A DNA stretch of 60,275 nt, from NCBI GenBank assembly GCA_022819505.1, contig JAJEHD010000016.1:1-60275 (forward strand), given 5' to 3'. Under the pieces are notes generated by a model. That model did not search any database. It was not told where the DNA came from and saw nothing but the letters and a program-made list of their open reading frames with translations. A program made the position numbers and the translations under genes. Each line of letters opens with the position of its first letter. Positions within the stretch are counted from its first letter, which is position 1. This DNA comes from Acidimicrobiia bacterium (GTDB taxonomy: Bacteria; Actinomycetota; Acidimicrobiia; Acidimicrobiales; Aldehydirespiratoraceae). Positions 38,040-47,483 of the stretch are shown here, one piece after another.

Positions 38040-40223
38040 GTGCCCGACCCCGGGGACGCTCCCCCGACCGAGGCTTCAGCGTCAGGCCGTCCGACCGTAA
38101 GCGGGTTGGCAGGATTCCTCGCGGGGATCATGGGCGCCGCGGTGGCGCTGGGCTTCGGCGAGCTGATCGAGGGCGTCAGCGAGACGATCCCGTCACTCGT
38201 GATCGCAGTGGGCGAGGTGGTCACCGACTACACGCCGGGTGCCATCGTGTCGTTCAGCATCGAGAATCTGGGAGCCAGCCAGAAGACGGCTCTCACGGTG
38301 GGCATCGTCGTCCTGTCGCTGGCCATCTGCGGCCTGTTCGGGCGCTTCGCGGCCCGGAACCGCCGCGGCGCCGCCGTGGCGGGATTCGCCGTGTTCGGGC
38401 TGATCGGCGGCTGGGCCGCGGCCCGCAACCCGCTCAGTCCGGCGCTGGCCTCGTGGATCGTGGCCCTGGCAGCCGCCGCGCTGGGCGCGGCCGCCACCCT
38501 CTTCCTGGTCAGCCGGGCGTCCGCAGCCCCCGTAGAGACCGACGGGTCGGACTCCGACGGCGCCACCCGCCGCCGCGAGCGGGTCGGCACCCGCCGGTCC
38601 TTCTTCGGATATGCGGCCGGCGCGGCGGCCACCGCCCTCAGCCTGGTCGGGCTGGGGCGGGGCCTGCGGGGACCCTCGGCCGCAGAGCAGGCCCGGGAGA
38701 TCTACGCGCTGCCGACAAGGACTACCCAGCCGGCGTCGGGCGCGACGGGTGGTGTCGCAACCACCGACCCCGAGGCCGCGGTCGCGGTCCCGGAGGGGAT
38801 CGAGATCCCCGAGGGCATAGCGATCCCGGAGGGGATCGAGATCCCCGAGGGCATAGAGATCCCCGAGGAGATCGAGGTTCCGGGGGGAATCGAGATCCCC
38901 GAGGAAGACGCCACCGGAGTGGCCGCCGATCAGGCGGCAACCGGTACCGAGGCCTCGCCGGACCCGAGTCCCACCGAGACAGCCGCTCCGACGACCACCG
39001 AGCCAGGCATCGACCGCACCCAACCGGAGCAGGCCACTTCCACCACACAGCCACCCGAGACCACCACCACACGGCCACCCGAAACAACCACCACACAACC
39101 ACCCGAGACCACCACCACACGGCCACCAGAAGAGGTCAGCGCCACCACTACACAGCCACCCGAGACCACCACCACTACACAACCGCCCGAAACAACCACC
39201 ACACAACCGCCCGAGACCACCACCACGACGACACAGCCACCCCCGGAGACCACCACCACACGGCCACCGAGGTCCTCAACACTGCCGCAGGTGGCCCACC
39301 TCGACACGCTCGACGAGGTGCCGGGCATCTCGCCCTACGTCACCCCCATCAGCCCCAGGAACGAGTTCTACCGCATCGACGTCGCGCTGACCGTCCCGCA
39401 GGTCGACCCCGACAATTGGCGCCTGCGCATCACCGGGCTGGTGGACAACCCCTACGAGCTCACCTACCAGGAGATCCGGGCCATGCCCCTGGCCGACTAC
39501 GCGATCACGCTCTCCTGCGTGTCCAACCCGGTGGGGGGCGGCCTCGTCGACAACGCCGTGTGGACCGGCATCCCGCTCAACGTGCTGCTCCAGCGGGCCG
39601 GTGTGCAGCGCGGCGCCCAGCAGCTCGTGGGACGCTCGGTGGACGACTTCACGGCCGGGTTCCCGACCACCGCGGCCTACGACGGTCGCAACGCCATCCT
39701 CGCCATCGGCATGAACAACGAGCCCCTGCCGACACGCCACGGGTTCCCGGCTCGAATCGTCGTGGCCGGGCTCTACGGCTACGTCTCGGCGGTCAAGTGG
39801 CTCGAGGAGATCCATCTGACGACCTGGGAGGGTTTCGACGGCTACTGGATTCCCCGGGGCTGGTCCAAGAGGGGGCCGATAAAGACCCAGAGCCGGATCG
39901 ACGTCCCCAACAGGAACTCGAGCCTCAAGGTGGGCGTGCCGACGTGGATAGCGGGCGTCGCCTGGGCCCCGACCCGGGGAATCCGGCGGGTCGAGACGAA
40001 GATCGACGAGGAGGACTGGGTCCAGTGCGAGCTGGGTGAGGTTCTCAGCAGCGAGACCTGGGTGCAGTGGCGACGCCCATGGACCCCCGACCGGCACGGC
40101 AACCACCTGATCCAGGTCCGGGCCACCGATGGCACCAGCACGACTCAGGGCCGCTACAGGATTCCCAGCAAGCCCAACGGCGCCGAGGGGTGGCACAACG
40201 TCAACGTCAACGTGAGGCGCTGA
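38040..40223 (+). CDS. Membrane-anchored sulfite-oxidase-fold molybdoenzyme 1, internal Tat signal
   Basis: A 727-residue protein. Four hydrophobic segments occupy residues ~20-160. A fifth follows a twin-arginine motif (RRSFFGYAAGAAATALSLVG, R185-R186), so the catalytic part is probably exported by Tat. Next come a hexapeptide repeat region (IEIPEG, residues ~251-289) and a Thr/Pro repeat linker (PPETTTTQ, ~333-410), a long flexible arm. The last ~310 residues are the sulfite-oxidase molybdopterin domain with Mo ligand Cys493 in LSCVSNPVGG, then the dimerisation domain (GVAWAPTRGIRRVE, WVQWRRPW). The substrate is unknown. A paralogue starts at 42974. Confidence 0.85.
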   Translation: MPDPGDAPPTEASASGRPTVSGLAGFLAGIMGAAVALGFGELIEGVSETIPSLVIAVGEVVTDYTPGAIVSFSIENLGASQKTALTVGIVVLSLAICGLFGRFAARNRRGAAVAGFAVFGLIGGWAAARNPLSPALASWIVALAAAALGAAATLFLVSRASAAPVETDGSDSDGATRRRERVGTRRSFFGYAAGAAATALSLVGLGRGLRGPSAAEQAREIYALPTRTTQPASGATGGVATTDPEAAVAVPEGIEIPEGIAIPEGIEIPEGIEIPEEIEVPGGIEIPEEDATGVAADQAATGTEASPDPSPTETAAPTTTEPGIDRTQPEQATSTTQPPETTTTRPPETTTTQPPETTTTRPPEEVSATTTQPPETTTTTQPPETTTTQPPETTTTTTQPPPETTTTRPPRSSTLPQVAHLDTLDEVPGISPYVTPISPRNEFYRIDVALTVPQVDPDNWRLRITGLVDNPYELTYQEIRAMPLADYAITLSCVSNPVGGGLVDNAVWTGIPLNVLLQRAGVQRGAQQLVGRSVDDFTAGFPTTAAYDGRNAILAIGMNNEPLPTRHGFPARIVVAGLYGYVSAVKWLEEIHLTTWEGFDGYWIPRGWSKRGPIKTQSRIDVPNRNSSLKVGVPTWIAGVAWAPTRGIRRVETKIDEEDWVQCELGEVLSSETWVQWRRPWTPDRHGNHLIQVRATDGTSTTQGRYRIPSKPNGAEGWHNVNVNVRR
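38790..38907 (+). repeat. In-frame minisatellite encoding IEIPEG hexapeptides
   Basis: An 18-bp unit, also seen as a 36-bp pair, repeats about six times and codes for variants of IEIPEG/IAIPEG. It lies in the periplasmic linker of molybdoenzyme 1. Confidence 0.8.
39037..39271 (+). repeat. In-frame Thr/Pro tandem repeat
   Basis: A unit of about 24 bp coding for PPETTTTQ or PPETTTTR repeats roughly eight times with small length changes. It is a typical cell-wall-spanning stalk sequence between the membrane part and the catalytic domain. Confidence 0.85.
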
Positions 40224-41711
40224 GTGCTTACAGAGACGATCGAGCGAGCGGCCCGCGAGTTCGGTTCTCGGGCCGCTCTCGTGACATCGTGGAGCGGATC
40301 ACTGAGCTTCGAGCAGCTCGAAATCGCCGGGCGAGAAGCGGCGGCCGGGCTGCGGGAGAGAGGCCTCAGAGAGGGGTCGGTGGTGGGTCTGGTGCTGCCC
40401 TCCGACGTGGACTATGTGGCCATCTACTTGGGCGCGGCCCGCATCGGCGCGGTCACTGCGGGTATCAACCCCCTGCTGACACGGACCGAGGTGGCCGTAT
40501 GCCTCGACGCCCTGGATGCCGACCTGGTGGTCGTCGATCCCCGACTCGCCCACCTGGTCGAGCCCGGCTCCACCCCGCGCACCGAGATCCTGGAACCGGG
40601 CCCGGGCGCGGCTTCCGCCGGCAGTTCGATGCGCTCTACTTCCAGGGGGTCGCAGCAGCTCGCTGCCGCCGACGACGACGATGATCGACCGGTGTGCATC
40701 TGCTTCACCTCGGGTTCGACCGGCGCGCCGAAGGCGGTCTGGTTCGCCAACCGCCAACTCCGAGCCGTTGCCGCCATCGACGCCGGCAGCGCCTGGGGCG
40801 GCGGCCAAGGCCTCTCGTCCACGCACTTCGCCCATGTCGGCTTCATGACGAAGCTGCCGTGGATGCTGGCCTGCGGCCGGACCACCCACCTGCTGGAGCG
40901 CTGGTCGGCCGGGGCGGCGCTGGAACTCGTCGCCCGCCACCGGATGGCCGCGGTGAACGGCGTGGCACCGCAGATCGCCCTGATGGTCCGGCACGAGCTG
41001 TCGAGGGAGCTGGACTTCTCGGCGGTGCGGGCGGTGGTAGCCGGCGGGGGGCCGTCGTCGCCCGAGCTGGTCAGGGCGGCCCGCGAGAGGTTCGGCGCCC
41101 CGTACTCGATCCGCTACTCGTCCACGGAGTCCGGGGGCGTCGGACTGGCCACCGCGCTCGACGCCGGCGACGACGAGGCCTGCCATTCGGTGGGCAGGCC
41201 CCGAGACGGCGTGGAGGCCGAGATCCGGGATCCGGACGGGGTCCGGCTCGATGCCGGGGAGACCGGTGAACTGTGGCTGCGCTCGCCTGCGGTGATGTCG
41301 GGCTACTGGCGAGACCCGGACGGCAGCGCCGCGGCCTTGGTCGACGGCTGGCTACGGACTGGGGACCTGGCCACCGTCGACAGCCGGGGCCTGTACCGGC
41401 TGGCAGGGCGTACCGCCGAGATGTACATACGCGGCGGCTACAACGTCTACCCGATCGAGGTCGAGGCGGTCCTGGACACCCATCCCGACGTGGCGGAGGC
41501 GGTCGTGGTGGGGCGTCCCGACGCAGTGATGGGCGAGACCGGCCTAGCCGTGGTCGTGCCCCGGGATGGCGCCAACCCTCCGACGCTGGAGGAGTTGCGG
41601 GCCTTCTGCTCGGCGTCGCTGGCCCGTTATAAGCTGCCCGAGGCGCTGGAACTGGTGGACGCGCTTCCCCTTAACCCGTCGGGCAAGATCGACCGCCGCC
41701 GCCTCGGTTAA
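40224..41711 (+). CDS. Acyl-CoA synthetase (AMP-dependent), second copy
   Basis: A 495-residue ANL ligase. Motifs are ICFTSGSTGAPKAVWFANRQ, IRYSSTESGGVGLATAL, WLRTGDLATVDSRGLYRLAG, MYIRGGYNVYPIEVEAVL, and the catalytic lysine in LNPSGKIDRRRL. An insertion of about 30 low-complexity residues (GAASAGSSMRSTSRGSQQLA) lies before the ATP loop. The GTG directly follows the TGA of the molybdoenzyme with no gap, so the two are cotranscribed although no biochemical link is known. It is not a close copy of the synthetase at 33391. Confidence 0.86.
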   Translation: MLTETIERAAREFGSRAALVTSWSGSLSFEQLEIAGREAAAGLRERGLREGSVVGLVLPSDVDYVAIYLGAARIGAVTAGINPLLTRTEVAVCLDALDADLVVVDPRLAHLVEPGSTPRTEILEPGPGAASAGSSMRSTSRGSQQLAAADDDDDRPVCICFTSGSTGAPKAVWFANRQLRAVAAIDAGSAWGGGQGLSSTHFAHVGFMTKLPWMLACGRTTHLLERWSAGAALELVARHRMAAVNGVAPQIALMVRHELSRELDFSAVRAVVAGGGPSSPELVRAARERFGAPYSIRYSSTESGGVGLATALDAGDDEACHSVGRPRDGVEAEIRDPDGVRLDAGETGELWLRSPAVMSGYWRDPDGSAAALVDGWLRTGDLATVDSRGLYRLAGRTAEMYIRGGYNVYPIEVEAVLDTHPDVAEAVVVGRPDAVMGETGLAVVVPRDGANPPTLEELRAFCSASLARYKLPEALELVDALPLNPSGKIDRRRLG

Positions 41712-41729
41712 CCGAGGGGCGCGAGCCTC

Positions 41730-42731
41730 TCAGCGGCGGCGGGACCGGGCTCTCCTCTCCTCGCGGAGGCGCTGCTGCTCGATCTCGTCCCGCAGAGCCA
41801 GGAAGCGCTCCACCCGGCGGGCGTCCATCTCGCCGCTCTCGACCGCGGCGCTCACCGCGCAGTCGGGCTCCGCTCCGTGAGCGCAGTCGGCGAACCGGCA
41901 GCGGCTGCCGTGCTCCTCGATGTCGCTGAACACCCGGTGCAGCGCCTCCTGGGCGTCGGTCAGGCCCAGGGCCCGCACGCCCGGCGTGTCGAGCACCATG
42001 CCGCCGTCGCCGGGCAGCAGAACGAGCCGGCGCGCGATGGTGGTGTGCCTGCCCCGCCGGTCCGACGACCGGACCGCGGCGGTGGCCGTGACCTCGGCGC
42101 CGGCCAGGGCGTTGACCAGGCTCGACTTCCCCGAGCCGCTGGCTCCCACCAGAGCCAGGGTGTGGCCCGGGCCGAGCCTCGACCTCAGTTCGTCGATGCC
42201 TGCACCGCTGCGGACGCTCAGCGTCAGCACGGCCACATCCCCGGCGACCGCCCTCACCGTGGAGGCGGCCGCAGCCGCGTCGGCGGCCCGATCGACCTTG
42301 GTGAGCAGGATCACGATCTCCGCACCGCTGTCACGGGCCATTACCAGCATGCGCTCGAACCGGCCCGGCGGCAGCGGCCTGTCCAGGCCGGCGACGATGC
42401 CCACAGTGTCGAAGTTGGCCGCCAGCACCTGCTCGGCGTCACGCTCGGCCGGGTCCCGGCGGGTGAGAGCCGTTCGCCGCGGCAGGACGCGGCTCATGAG
42501 GGCCACACCGTCCTGCCGGGTCACCTGCACCCAGTCGCCGGTGACCGGCGCGACCTCGGCCTGGGCCCGCACCGAGTCCGAGCCGGCCCGGACCATCCCG
42601 TCCGGCGTGACCACATCGCACTCGCCCCGGTCCACCTGCACAACCCGGCCGACCAGCGCTCCGGCGCCGGCAGCGCCGGCCACATGGTCGCCGTACCCCC
42701 AAACACGCAGGTCGCCCGAGCCGTCGTTCAT
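41730..42731 (-). CDS. rsgA: Small-subunit biogenesis GTPase RsgA
   Basis: A 333-residue circularly permuted GTPase (YjeQ/RsgA) that acts late in 30S assembly. The OB-fold N terminus (GALVGRVVQVDRGECDVVTP) is followed by the permuted G motifs: LLTKVDRA (G4) before the P-loop LVGASGSGKSSLVNALAG and the DTPGVRALGL G3. The C-terminal zinc cluster is CRFADCAHGAEPDC. It converges with the acyl-CoA synthetase, 18 nt apart. Confidence 0.93.
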   Translation of the reverse strand: MNDGSGDLRVWGYGDHVAGAAGAGALVGRVVQVDRGECDVVTPDGMVRAGSDSVRAQAEVAPVTGDWVQVTRQDGVALMSRVLPRRTALTRRDPAERDAEQVLAANFDTVGIVAGLDRPLPPGRFERMLVMARDSGAEIVILLTKVDRAADAAAAASTVRAVAGDVAVLTLSVRSGAGIDELRSRLGPGHTLALVGASGSGKSSLVNALAGAEVTATAAVRSSDRRGRHTTIARRLVLLPGDGGMVLDTPGVRALGLTDAQEALHRVFSDIEEHGSRCRFADCAHGAEPDCAVSAAVESGEMDARRVERFLALRDEIEQQRLREERRARSRRR

Positions 42732-42778
42732 ATGCGCCGGGCGGACCTTTCCATCTGTCCACTATTGCCCATCGCCCA

Positions 42779-42871
42779 GAGGCCGAGCGAATTGGTGAGC
42801 GAATCGAGCACATACGGGCGAGGCCGTGGCCCGAGCGGCCCGTGAGCGAAGCGAACAAGAGCGGGAATGAC
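42779..42871 (+). repeat. Dispersed palindromic repeat, copy A
   Basis: A 93-bp element about 91% identical by eye to copy B (52785-52877, inverted). The core at 42811-42848, 38 bp, is identical in both copies. It has nested inverted repeats (ACGGGC/GCCCGT around GGCC-GT-GGCC). It lies in the gap between the divergent rsgA and molybdoenzyme 2, so it is not simply a terminator. Origin and function unknown. Confidence 0.7.
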
Positions 42872-42973
42872 ACCGCCGCAACGCGAGACGCTTTCGAGCA
42901 AACCGCGCTCGCTCTTACCAAAGAAAGGCGTACGATCTGAAGGACTAGGTCCGAGGCGGCGAAGGGGCAGGCA

Positions 42974-44686
42974 GTGACGGACGACGAGACCACCATGGGA
43001 CGCACCGCTCCTTCCCGGGCAGCATCGTCGGGCACGACGGGAGCGCTGGCCGGCACCGGCGGCGCGGCCGTCGGCCTGGGCTTCGGCGAGCTCATGGAAG
43101 GGGCGTTCGAGTCGATCCCATCGCTGGTGGTGGCGGTCAGCGAGCTGCTCAGCGACTACACGCCGGGGGATGTGGTCCGGTTCAGCATCGCCAACTTCGG
43201 CGCCAGCCAGAAGACCCTCCTCACGGTGGGCATCGTCGTCGTCACGATGGCGTTGGGCGGTGCGCTGGGGCGCTCAGCGGCCCGTGGCCGGCTGCGGGTG
43301 ACCGTGGCCGGGTTCGCTCTGTTCGGGCTGCTGGGCGGATGGGCCGCGGCCCGCAACCCGATCAGCCCCGCAGTCGGATCCTGGGTCGTGGGGCTCGCGG
43401 CCGCCGTGCTGGCGGCGGGCTCCACCCTCCTCATCGTCCGCCTGGCCGGCGGGCGGGCGGTCGCGGCCGCGCCCGAGGCCGTCGACCGGTCGGCGGTCAC
43501 CGGGACCACCCGGCGGTCCTTCTTCTACGCGGCCGGAGCCGGCGCGGCCGCCCTGGCCATGGTGGGCGTCGGGCGGAGCCTGCGGGGCCAGTCGGCAGCG
43601 GAGCAGTTCCTCGAGGCCAACGCCCTGCGACCCTCCCCCACCACCGAGCCGCAGGCGGTGTCGGCGTCCACCACCACAACGACCGAGCCTCAGGCGGTTG
43701 CCGCGTCGACCACCACCACGATCGCCCCGGAGCCGGCGGCACCGTCGGTGCAGACCCAACTGGCTACCCTCGACACCCTCGACGACGAGGTCGCCGGCAT
43801 CTCCTCATATGTGACGCCCAACGACGGCTTCTACCGGATCGACACCGCCTTCGGCCGGGTCCCCCAGGTCGACCCGGGCGACTGGAAGCTCCGGTTCACC
43901 GGGATGGTGGACAACCCCTACGAGATCACCTTCGACGAGATCCAGGCCATGGACCTGTCCGACCACGTCATCACCCTGTCGTGCGTGTCCAACGAGGTGG
44001 GCGGCAACCTGGTCGGCAACGCGGTGTGGACCGGGGTCCCGCTGTCGGTGCTGCTCGACCGGGCCGGGGTGCAGCCCGGCGCCGATCAGGTGGTGGGCCG
44101 CTCGGTGGACGACTGGACCGCAGGCTTCCCGACCGACGTGGTGTACGACGGCCGCAACGCCATCCTGGCCATCGGCATGAACGACGAGTTCCTGCCCACC
44201 CGTCACGGGTTCCCGGCCCGGCTGGTGGTGGCCGGCCTCTACGGCTACGTCTCAGCGGTCAAGTGGCTCGAGGAGATCAACCTCACCACCTGGGACGGCT
44301 TCGACGGCTACTGGGTGCCCCGGGGCTGGTCCAAGGAGGGTCCCATGAAGACCCAGAGCCGTATCGACGTGCCCTCTGCCGGCCGCGGTCTGACCGCCGG
44401 GCAGACCACCCCGATCGCGGGCATCGCCTGGGCGCCGACCAGGGGCATCGAGCGGGTCGAGGTCAACATCGACGGCGAGGGTTGGCTGCCCTGCCGGCTG
44501 GGCGAGGCCGTGGGCGACGAGAGCTGGGTTCAGTGGCACCGCGAGTGGACGCCGGCCGCAGGCCGGCACCGGATCCAGGTGCGAGCCACCGACGGCGACG
44601 GTTTCACCCAGAGCGAGCGGGAGGTGCCGCCGGCCCCCAACGGCGCCGAGGGCTGGCACACCGTCAACGTCAACGTCGACACCTGA
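42974..44686 (+). CDS. Membrane-anchored sulfite-oxidase-fold molybdoenzyme 2
   Basis: A 570-residue paralogue of molybdoenzyme 1 with the same plan. Hydrophobic N-terminal helices share the signature LGFGELMEG and FGASQKTLLTVGIVV, followed by a twin-arginine segment (TRRSFFYAAGAGAAALAM, R180-R181). The linker is short (only two or three ASTTTTTEPQAV units), without the long repeats of copy 1. The molybdopterin domain has the Mo ligand Cys337 in LSCVSNEVGG, and the dimerisation domain ends WVQWHREW. The substrate is unknown. GTG start with an AAGGGG site; a TACGAT -10-like box lies ~40 nt upstream. Confidence 0.85.
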   Translation: MTDDETTMGRTAPSRAASSGTTGALAGTGGAAVGLGFGELMEGAFESIPSLVVAVSELLSDYTPGDVVRFSIANFGASQKTLLTVGIVVVTMALGGALGRSAARGRLRVTVAGFALFGLLGGWAAARNPISPAVGSWVVGLAAAVLAAGSTLLIVRLAGGRAVAAAPEAVDRSAVTGTTRRSFFYAAGAGAAALAMVGVGRSLRGQSAAEQFLEANALRPSPTTEPQAVSASTTTTTEPQAVAASTTTTIAPEPAAPSVQTQLATLDTLDDEVAGISSYVTPNDGFYRIDTAFGRVPQVDPGDWKLRFTGMVDNPYEITFDEIQAMDLSDHVITLSCVSNEVGGNLVGNAVWTGVPLSVLLDRAGVQPGADQVVGRSVDDWTAGFPTDVVYDGRNAILAIGMNDEFLPTRHGFPARLVVAGLYGYVSAVKWLEEINLTTWDGFDGYWVPRGWSKEGPMKTQSRIDVPSAGRGLTAGQTTPIAGIAWAPTRGIERVEVNIDGEGWLPCRLGEAVGDESWVQWHREWTPAAGRHRIQVRATDGDGFTQSEREVPPAPNGAEGWHTVNVNVDT

Positions 44687-44778
44687 TCAGAGGCACCAAG
44701 ACCGCCGGCGGGGATGGCGGCCGAGCGACATTCGACCATGCGCCTGCACTTCGGGCGTTGCGCTTGGTCGATTTTGTG

Positions 44779-44784
44779 TATTGT
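44779..44784 (+). promoter_or_regulatory. Candidate -10 box for the purine cluster
   Basis: TATTGT lies 23 nt before the XdhD-like ATG, and a GGAGG ribosome-binding site is in between (44793-44797). A TTGCGC at 44758-44763 could be a -35, but the spacing of 15 nt is short. Confidence 0.35.
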
Positions 44785-44807
44785 GCGGGGGTGGAGGCGT
44801 TATTGAT

Positions 44808-47483
44808 ATGACCGATCTCCAGGATCGAGCCGCGCCCGCCGCGCCGGCCGTCACCGAGTTCGTCTGCAACGGCTCGACGGTGCGGGTCGGCGACCATCCC
44901 CACCTGCTCGCCGCGCTGCGCGAGGAGCTGGGCCTGATCGCGGCCAAGGACGGGTGCTCTCCGTCGGGGCAGTGCGGCTGCTGCACGGTGCTGTTGAACG
45001 GCAAGGCCCGGGTGGCCTGCCAGATCCCCCTCAGCAAGGCCCAGGGCGCGGAGATCGTCACCCCCGAGGGCCTCAGCGACGAGGAGCGCCACCGCTACGC
45101 GGCTGCCTTTGGTGCGGCCGGCGCGGTCCAGTGCGGCTTCTGCACGCCCGGAATCGTGATGCGGGTCAAGGCCCTCATCGACAGCAAGGGCGCCGCCCTC
45201 ACCCGCGACCAGGCCTCCCGCCACCTCGGCGCCCACCTGTGCCGCTGCACCGGATACCTCAAGATCCTCGACGCGGTGGAGATGCTGGCCACCGGCGCCG
45301 ACGGCATGGCCGGCGGCACCGCGGTGGAGGTCGCCCGGGGCGTCGGCTCCCGCGCCGCCCGCTACGAGTCGACCGAGCTGGCCATGGGCGACAAGCTCTA
45401 CATCGACGACATGACCGCGCCAGGGATGCTCCACGGCGCGGTGCACCTGGCTGAGCACGCCCGGGCCGACATCATCTCGATCGACACCAGCCGGGCCGCG
45501 GCCCAGCCCGGCGTGGTGGCCGTGTTCACCGGCGACGACGTGGCCGGCGACCTTCGCATCGGGCTGATCCACAAGGACTGGCCGGTGTTCATCCCGCCCG
45601 GCGGCCGCACCTCCTATCTGGGCGACATCCTGGCCCTGGTAGTGGCCGACAACCGCGAGACCGCCCGTCAGGCCGCGACCCTTGTCGACGTGGTCTACGA
45701 GCCCCTGCCCCCGATCACCGACCCGGCCGCGGCGGTGGCCGACGGCTGCGAGGACGCGGTGTGGGGGCTCGACGGGAACGTCCTGTCGGTGTCCACCTAC
45801 GCCCGCGGCGGCGATGTGGCGGCGGCGCTGGCCGAATCGGCCCACACGGTGCGCGAGACGTTCCAGACCCAGCGGGTCGAGCAGGCGTTCCTGGAGCCCG
45901 AGTCGACGCTGGCCGTGCCCAAGGTGGTGGACGGCGAGCGCCGCCTGGACGTGTACTCCGGCGGGCAGGGCGTGTGGGACGACCGCGACCAGGTGGCCGC
46001 GGTGCTCGGCATCGACAACAGCCTCGTGTGGGTGGAGCAGGTCGCCAACGGGGGTGCCTTCGGCGGCAAGGAGGATTGCTCCAACCAGACCCAGACCGCG
46101 CTGGCCGCCTGGCTGCTGGACCGGCCGGTCAAGACCACGTTCTCGCGCGAGGAGTCGCTGCTGGTGCACCCCAAGCGGCACCCGGTGCGCATCGAGTTGG
46201 CCGTCGGGTGCGACGACGACGGGAAGCTCACCGCGCTGCGGGCCCGGATGCTGGGCGACTCCGGACCGTACGCCTCGGTCGGCATGAAGGTGCTGGAACG
46301 GGCCGCTGGCCACGCCTGCGGCCCCTACGCGGTGCCGGTGGTGGACGTCGAGGCGGTGGCGGCCCGCACCAACAACAGCGTGTGCGGCGCCTTCCGGGGC
46401 TTCGGGGCCAACCAGGCCCAGTTCGCCATGGAGGGCGCGATGGACCGCCTGGCCGACGCGGTCGGGATCAGCGGCTGGGAGATCCGGCGCCGCAACGCGG
46501 TGATCCCCGGCGCGGAGTGGGGTCCGGGCCAGATCATGGACGACGGCAGCCTGGGCGCGCTGGAGTGCCTGGACGCCATCAAGGACGCCTACGACGAGGC
46601 CATCGCGGCCGGCAAGGCCGTAGGCCTCGGCCTCGGGCTGAAGAACTCCGGGCTGGGCAACGGCTTCAAGGAGATCAGCCGGGCCGTGGTCCATTTCGTG
46701 CCCGACGCCGCCCACCCGGCCGGCACCCCTGCCGGACCGGACACCGTCGTCGAGGTGCGCCACTGCTGGACCGAGATGGGCCAGGGCGTGCACACGGTGG
46801 CCCTCCAGGTGGCGGTCGAGGAGCTCGGAGTGCGGCCGGAGACGGTGAGGGTCTACGTCGACACCAGCCGGGAGCTGGGCGCGGGCCAGACCACCGGCTC
46901 GCGGGGCACGCTGATGGGAGCCGGGTCGGTGGCCGAGGCGTGCCGGGCCGCGTTGGCCGGGGGCTGCCTCACCGGCGTCGACTACGAGGGCGAGTACCGG
47001 GTGGACTGGACCAACAAGCTCAGCGACGGCCTCGAGCACCCGGTGATCCATTCGACGTTCGGCTACGCGGCCCAGATGGTGATCGCCGACCCCCAGACCG
47101 GAGCGGTCGAGAGGGTGGTGGCCGCCCACGACGTGGGCCGGGCCGTCAACCCGCTGCTGTGCGAGGGCCAGATCGAGGGCAGCGTCCACATGGGCCTCGG
47201 CTACGCCCTGAGTGAGGACTTCCCCTGCGACGACCAGGGCCGGCCCAAGTTCGACACCCTGCGGGGGCTGGACATAATCAGGGCCAAGGACATGCCGCCG
47301 GTGGACGTGATCCTGGTCGAGGCCCCCCAGCCCGACGCGCCCTACGGCATCAAGGGCGTCGGCGAGATCGGCCTGGTCCCGACCGCCGGCGCGGTGGCCG
47401 AGGCCATGCGCCAGGTGGACGGGCAATGGCGCACCCACCTGCCGATCAACACTCACCAACCTGTGACGCCCAAGAGGCCGTGA
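44808..47483 (+). CDS. XdhD-type molybdenum hydroxylase (2Fe-2S plus Mo subunit fused)
   Basis: An 891-residue enzyme of the xanthine oxidase family. Residues ~1-170 are the Fe-S part: plant-type cysteines in CSPSGQCGCC and the second cluster in QCGFCTPGIVMR and HLCRCTGYLKI. The rest is the molybdopterin part, with NGGAFGGKEDCSNQTQ, CGAFRGFGANQAQFAMEG, GSRGTLMGAGSVAEAC and the active-site Glu in GIKGVGEIGLVPTAG. There is no FAD domain. The fused layout and motifs match the selenium-dependent xanthine dehydrogenase/XdhD group, whose neighbours include SsnA, as here. Its substrate is probably a purine or purine-like N-heterocycle. The stop overlaps the next gene (GTGA). Confidence 0.85.
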   Translation: MTDLQDRAAPAAPAVTEFVCNGSTVRVGDHPHLLAALREELGLIAAKDGCSPSGQCGCCTVLLNGKARVACQIPLSKAQGAEIVTPEGLSDEERHRYAAAFGAAGAVQCGFCTPGIVMRVKALIDSKGAALTRDQASRHLGAHLCRCTGYLKILDAVEMLATGADGMAGGTAVEVARGVGSRAARYESTELAMGDKLYIDDMTAPGMLHGAVHLAEHARADIISIDTSRAAAQPGVVAVFTGDDVAGDLRIGLIHKDWPVFIPPGGRTSYLGDILALVVADNRETARQAATLVDVVYEPLPPITDPAAAVADGCEDAVWGLDGNVLSVSTYARGGDVAAALAESAHTVRETFQTQRVEQAFLEPESTLAVPKVVDGERRLDVYSGGQGVWDDRDQVAAVLGIDNSLVWVEQVANGGAFGGKEDCSNQTQTALAAWLLDRPVKTTFSREESLLVHPKRHPVRIELAVGCDDDGKLTALRARMLGDSGPYASVGMKVLERAAGHACGPYAVPVVDVEAVAARTNNSVCGAFRGFGANQAQFAMEGAMDRLADAVGISGWEIRRRNAVIPGAEWGPGQIMDDGSLGALECLDAIKDAYDEAIAAGKAVGLGLGLKNSGLGNGFKEISRAVVHFVPDAAHPAGTPAGPDTVVEVRHCWTEMGQGVHTVALQVAVEELGVRPETVRVYVDTSRELGAGQTTGSRGTLMGAGSVAEACRAALAGGCLTGVDYEGEYRVDWTNKLSDGLEHPVIHSTFGYAAQMVIADPQTGAVERVVAAHDVGRAVNPLLCEGQIEGSVHMGLGYALSEDFPCDDQGRPKFDTLRGLDIIRAKDMPPVDVILVEAPQPDAPYGIKGVGEIGLVPTAGAVAEAMRQVDGQWRTHLPINTHQPVTPKRP

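Noticed and set aside
39037..39271. Regular repeats that resemble a CRISPR array
   Set aside because: Units are ~24 bp, contiguous, without spacers, and code in frame for a Thr/Pro linker.
44808..47483. Possible selenocysteine in the XdhD-like protein
   Set aside because: No in-frame TGA occurs within the gene. In this enzyme class the selenium is a labile cofactor ligand, not selenocysteine, and no sel genes are in the window.
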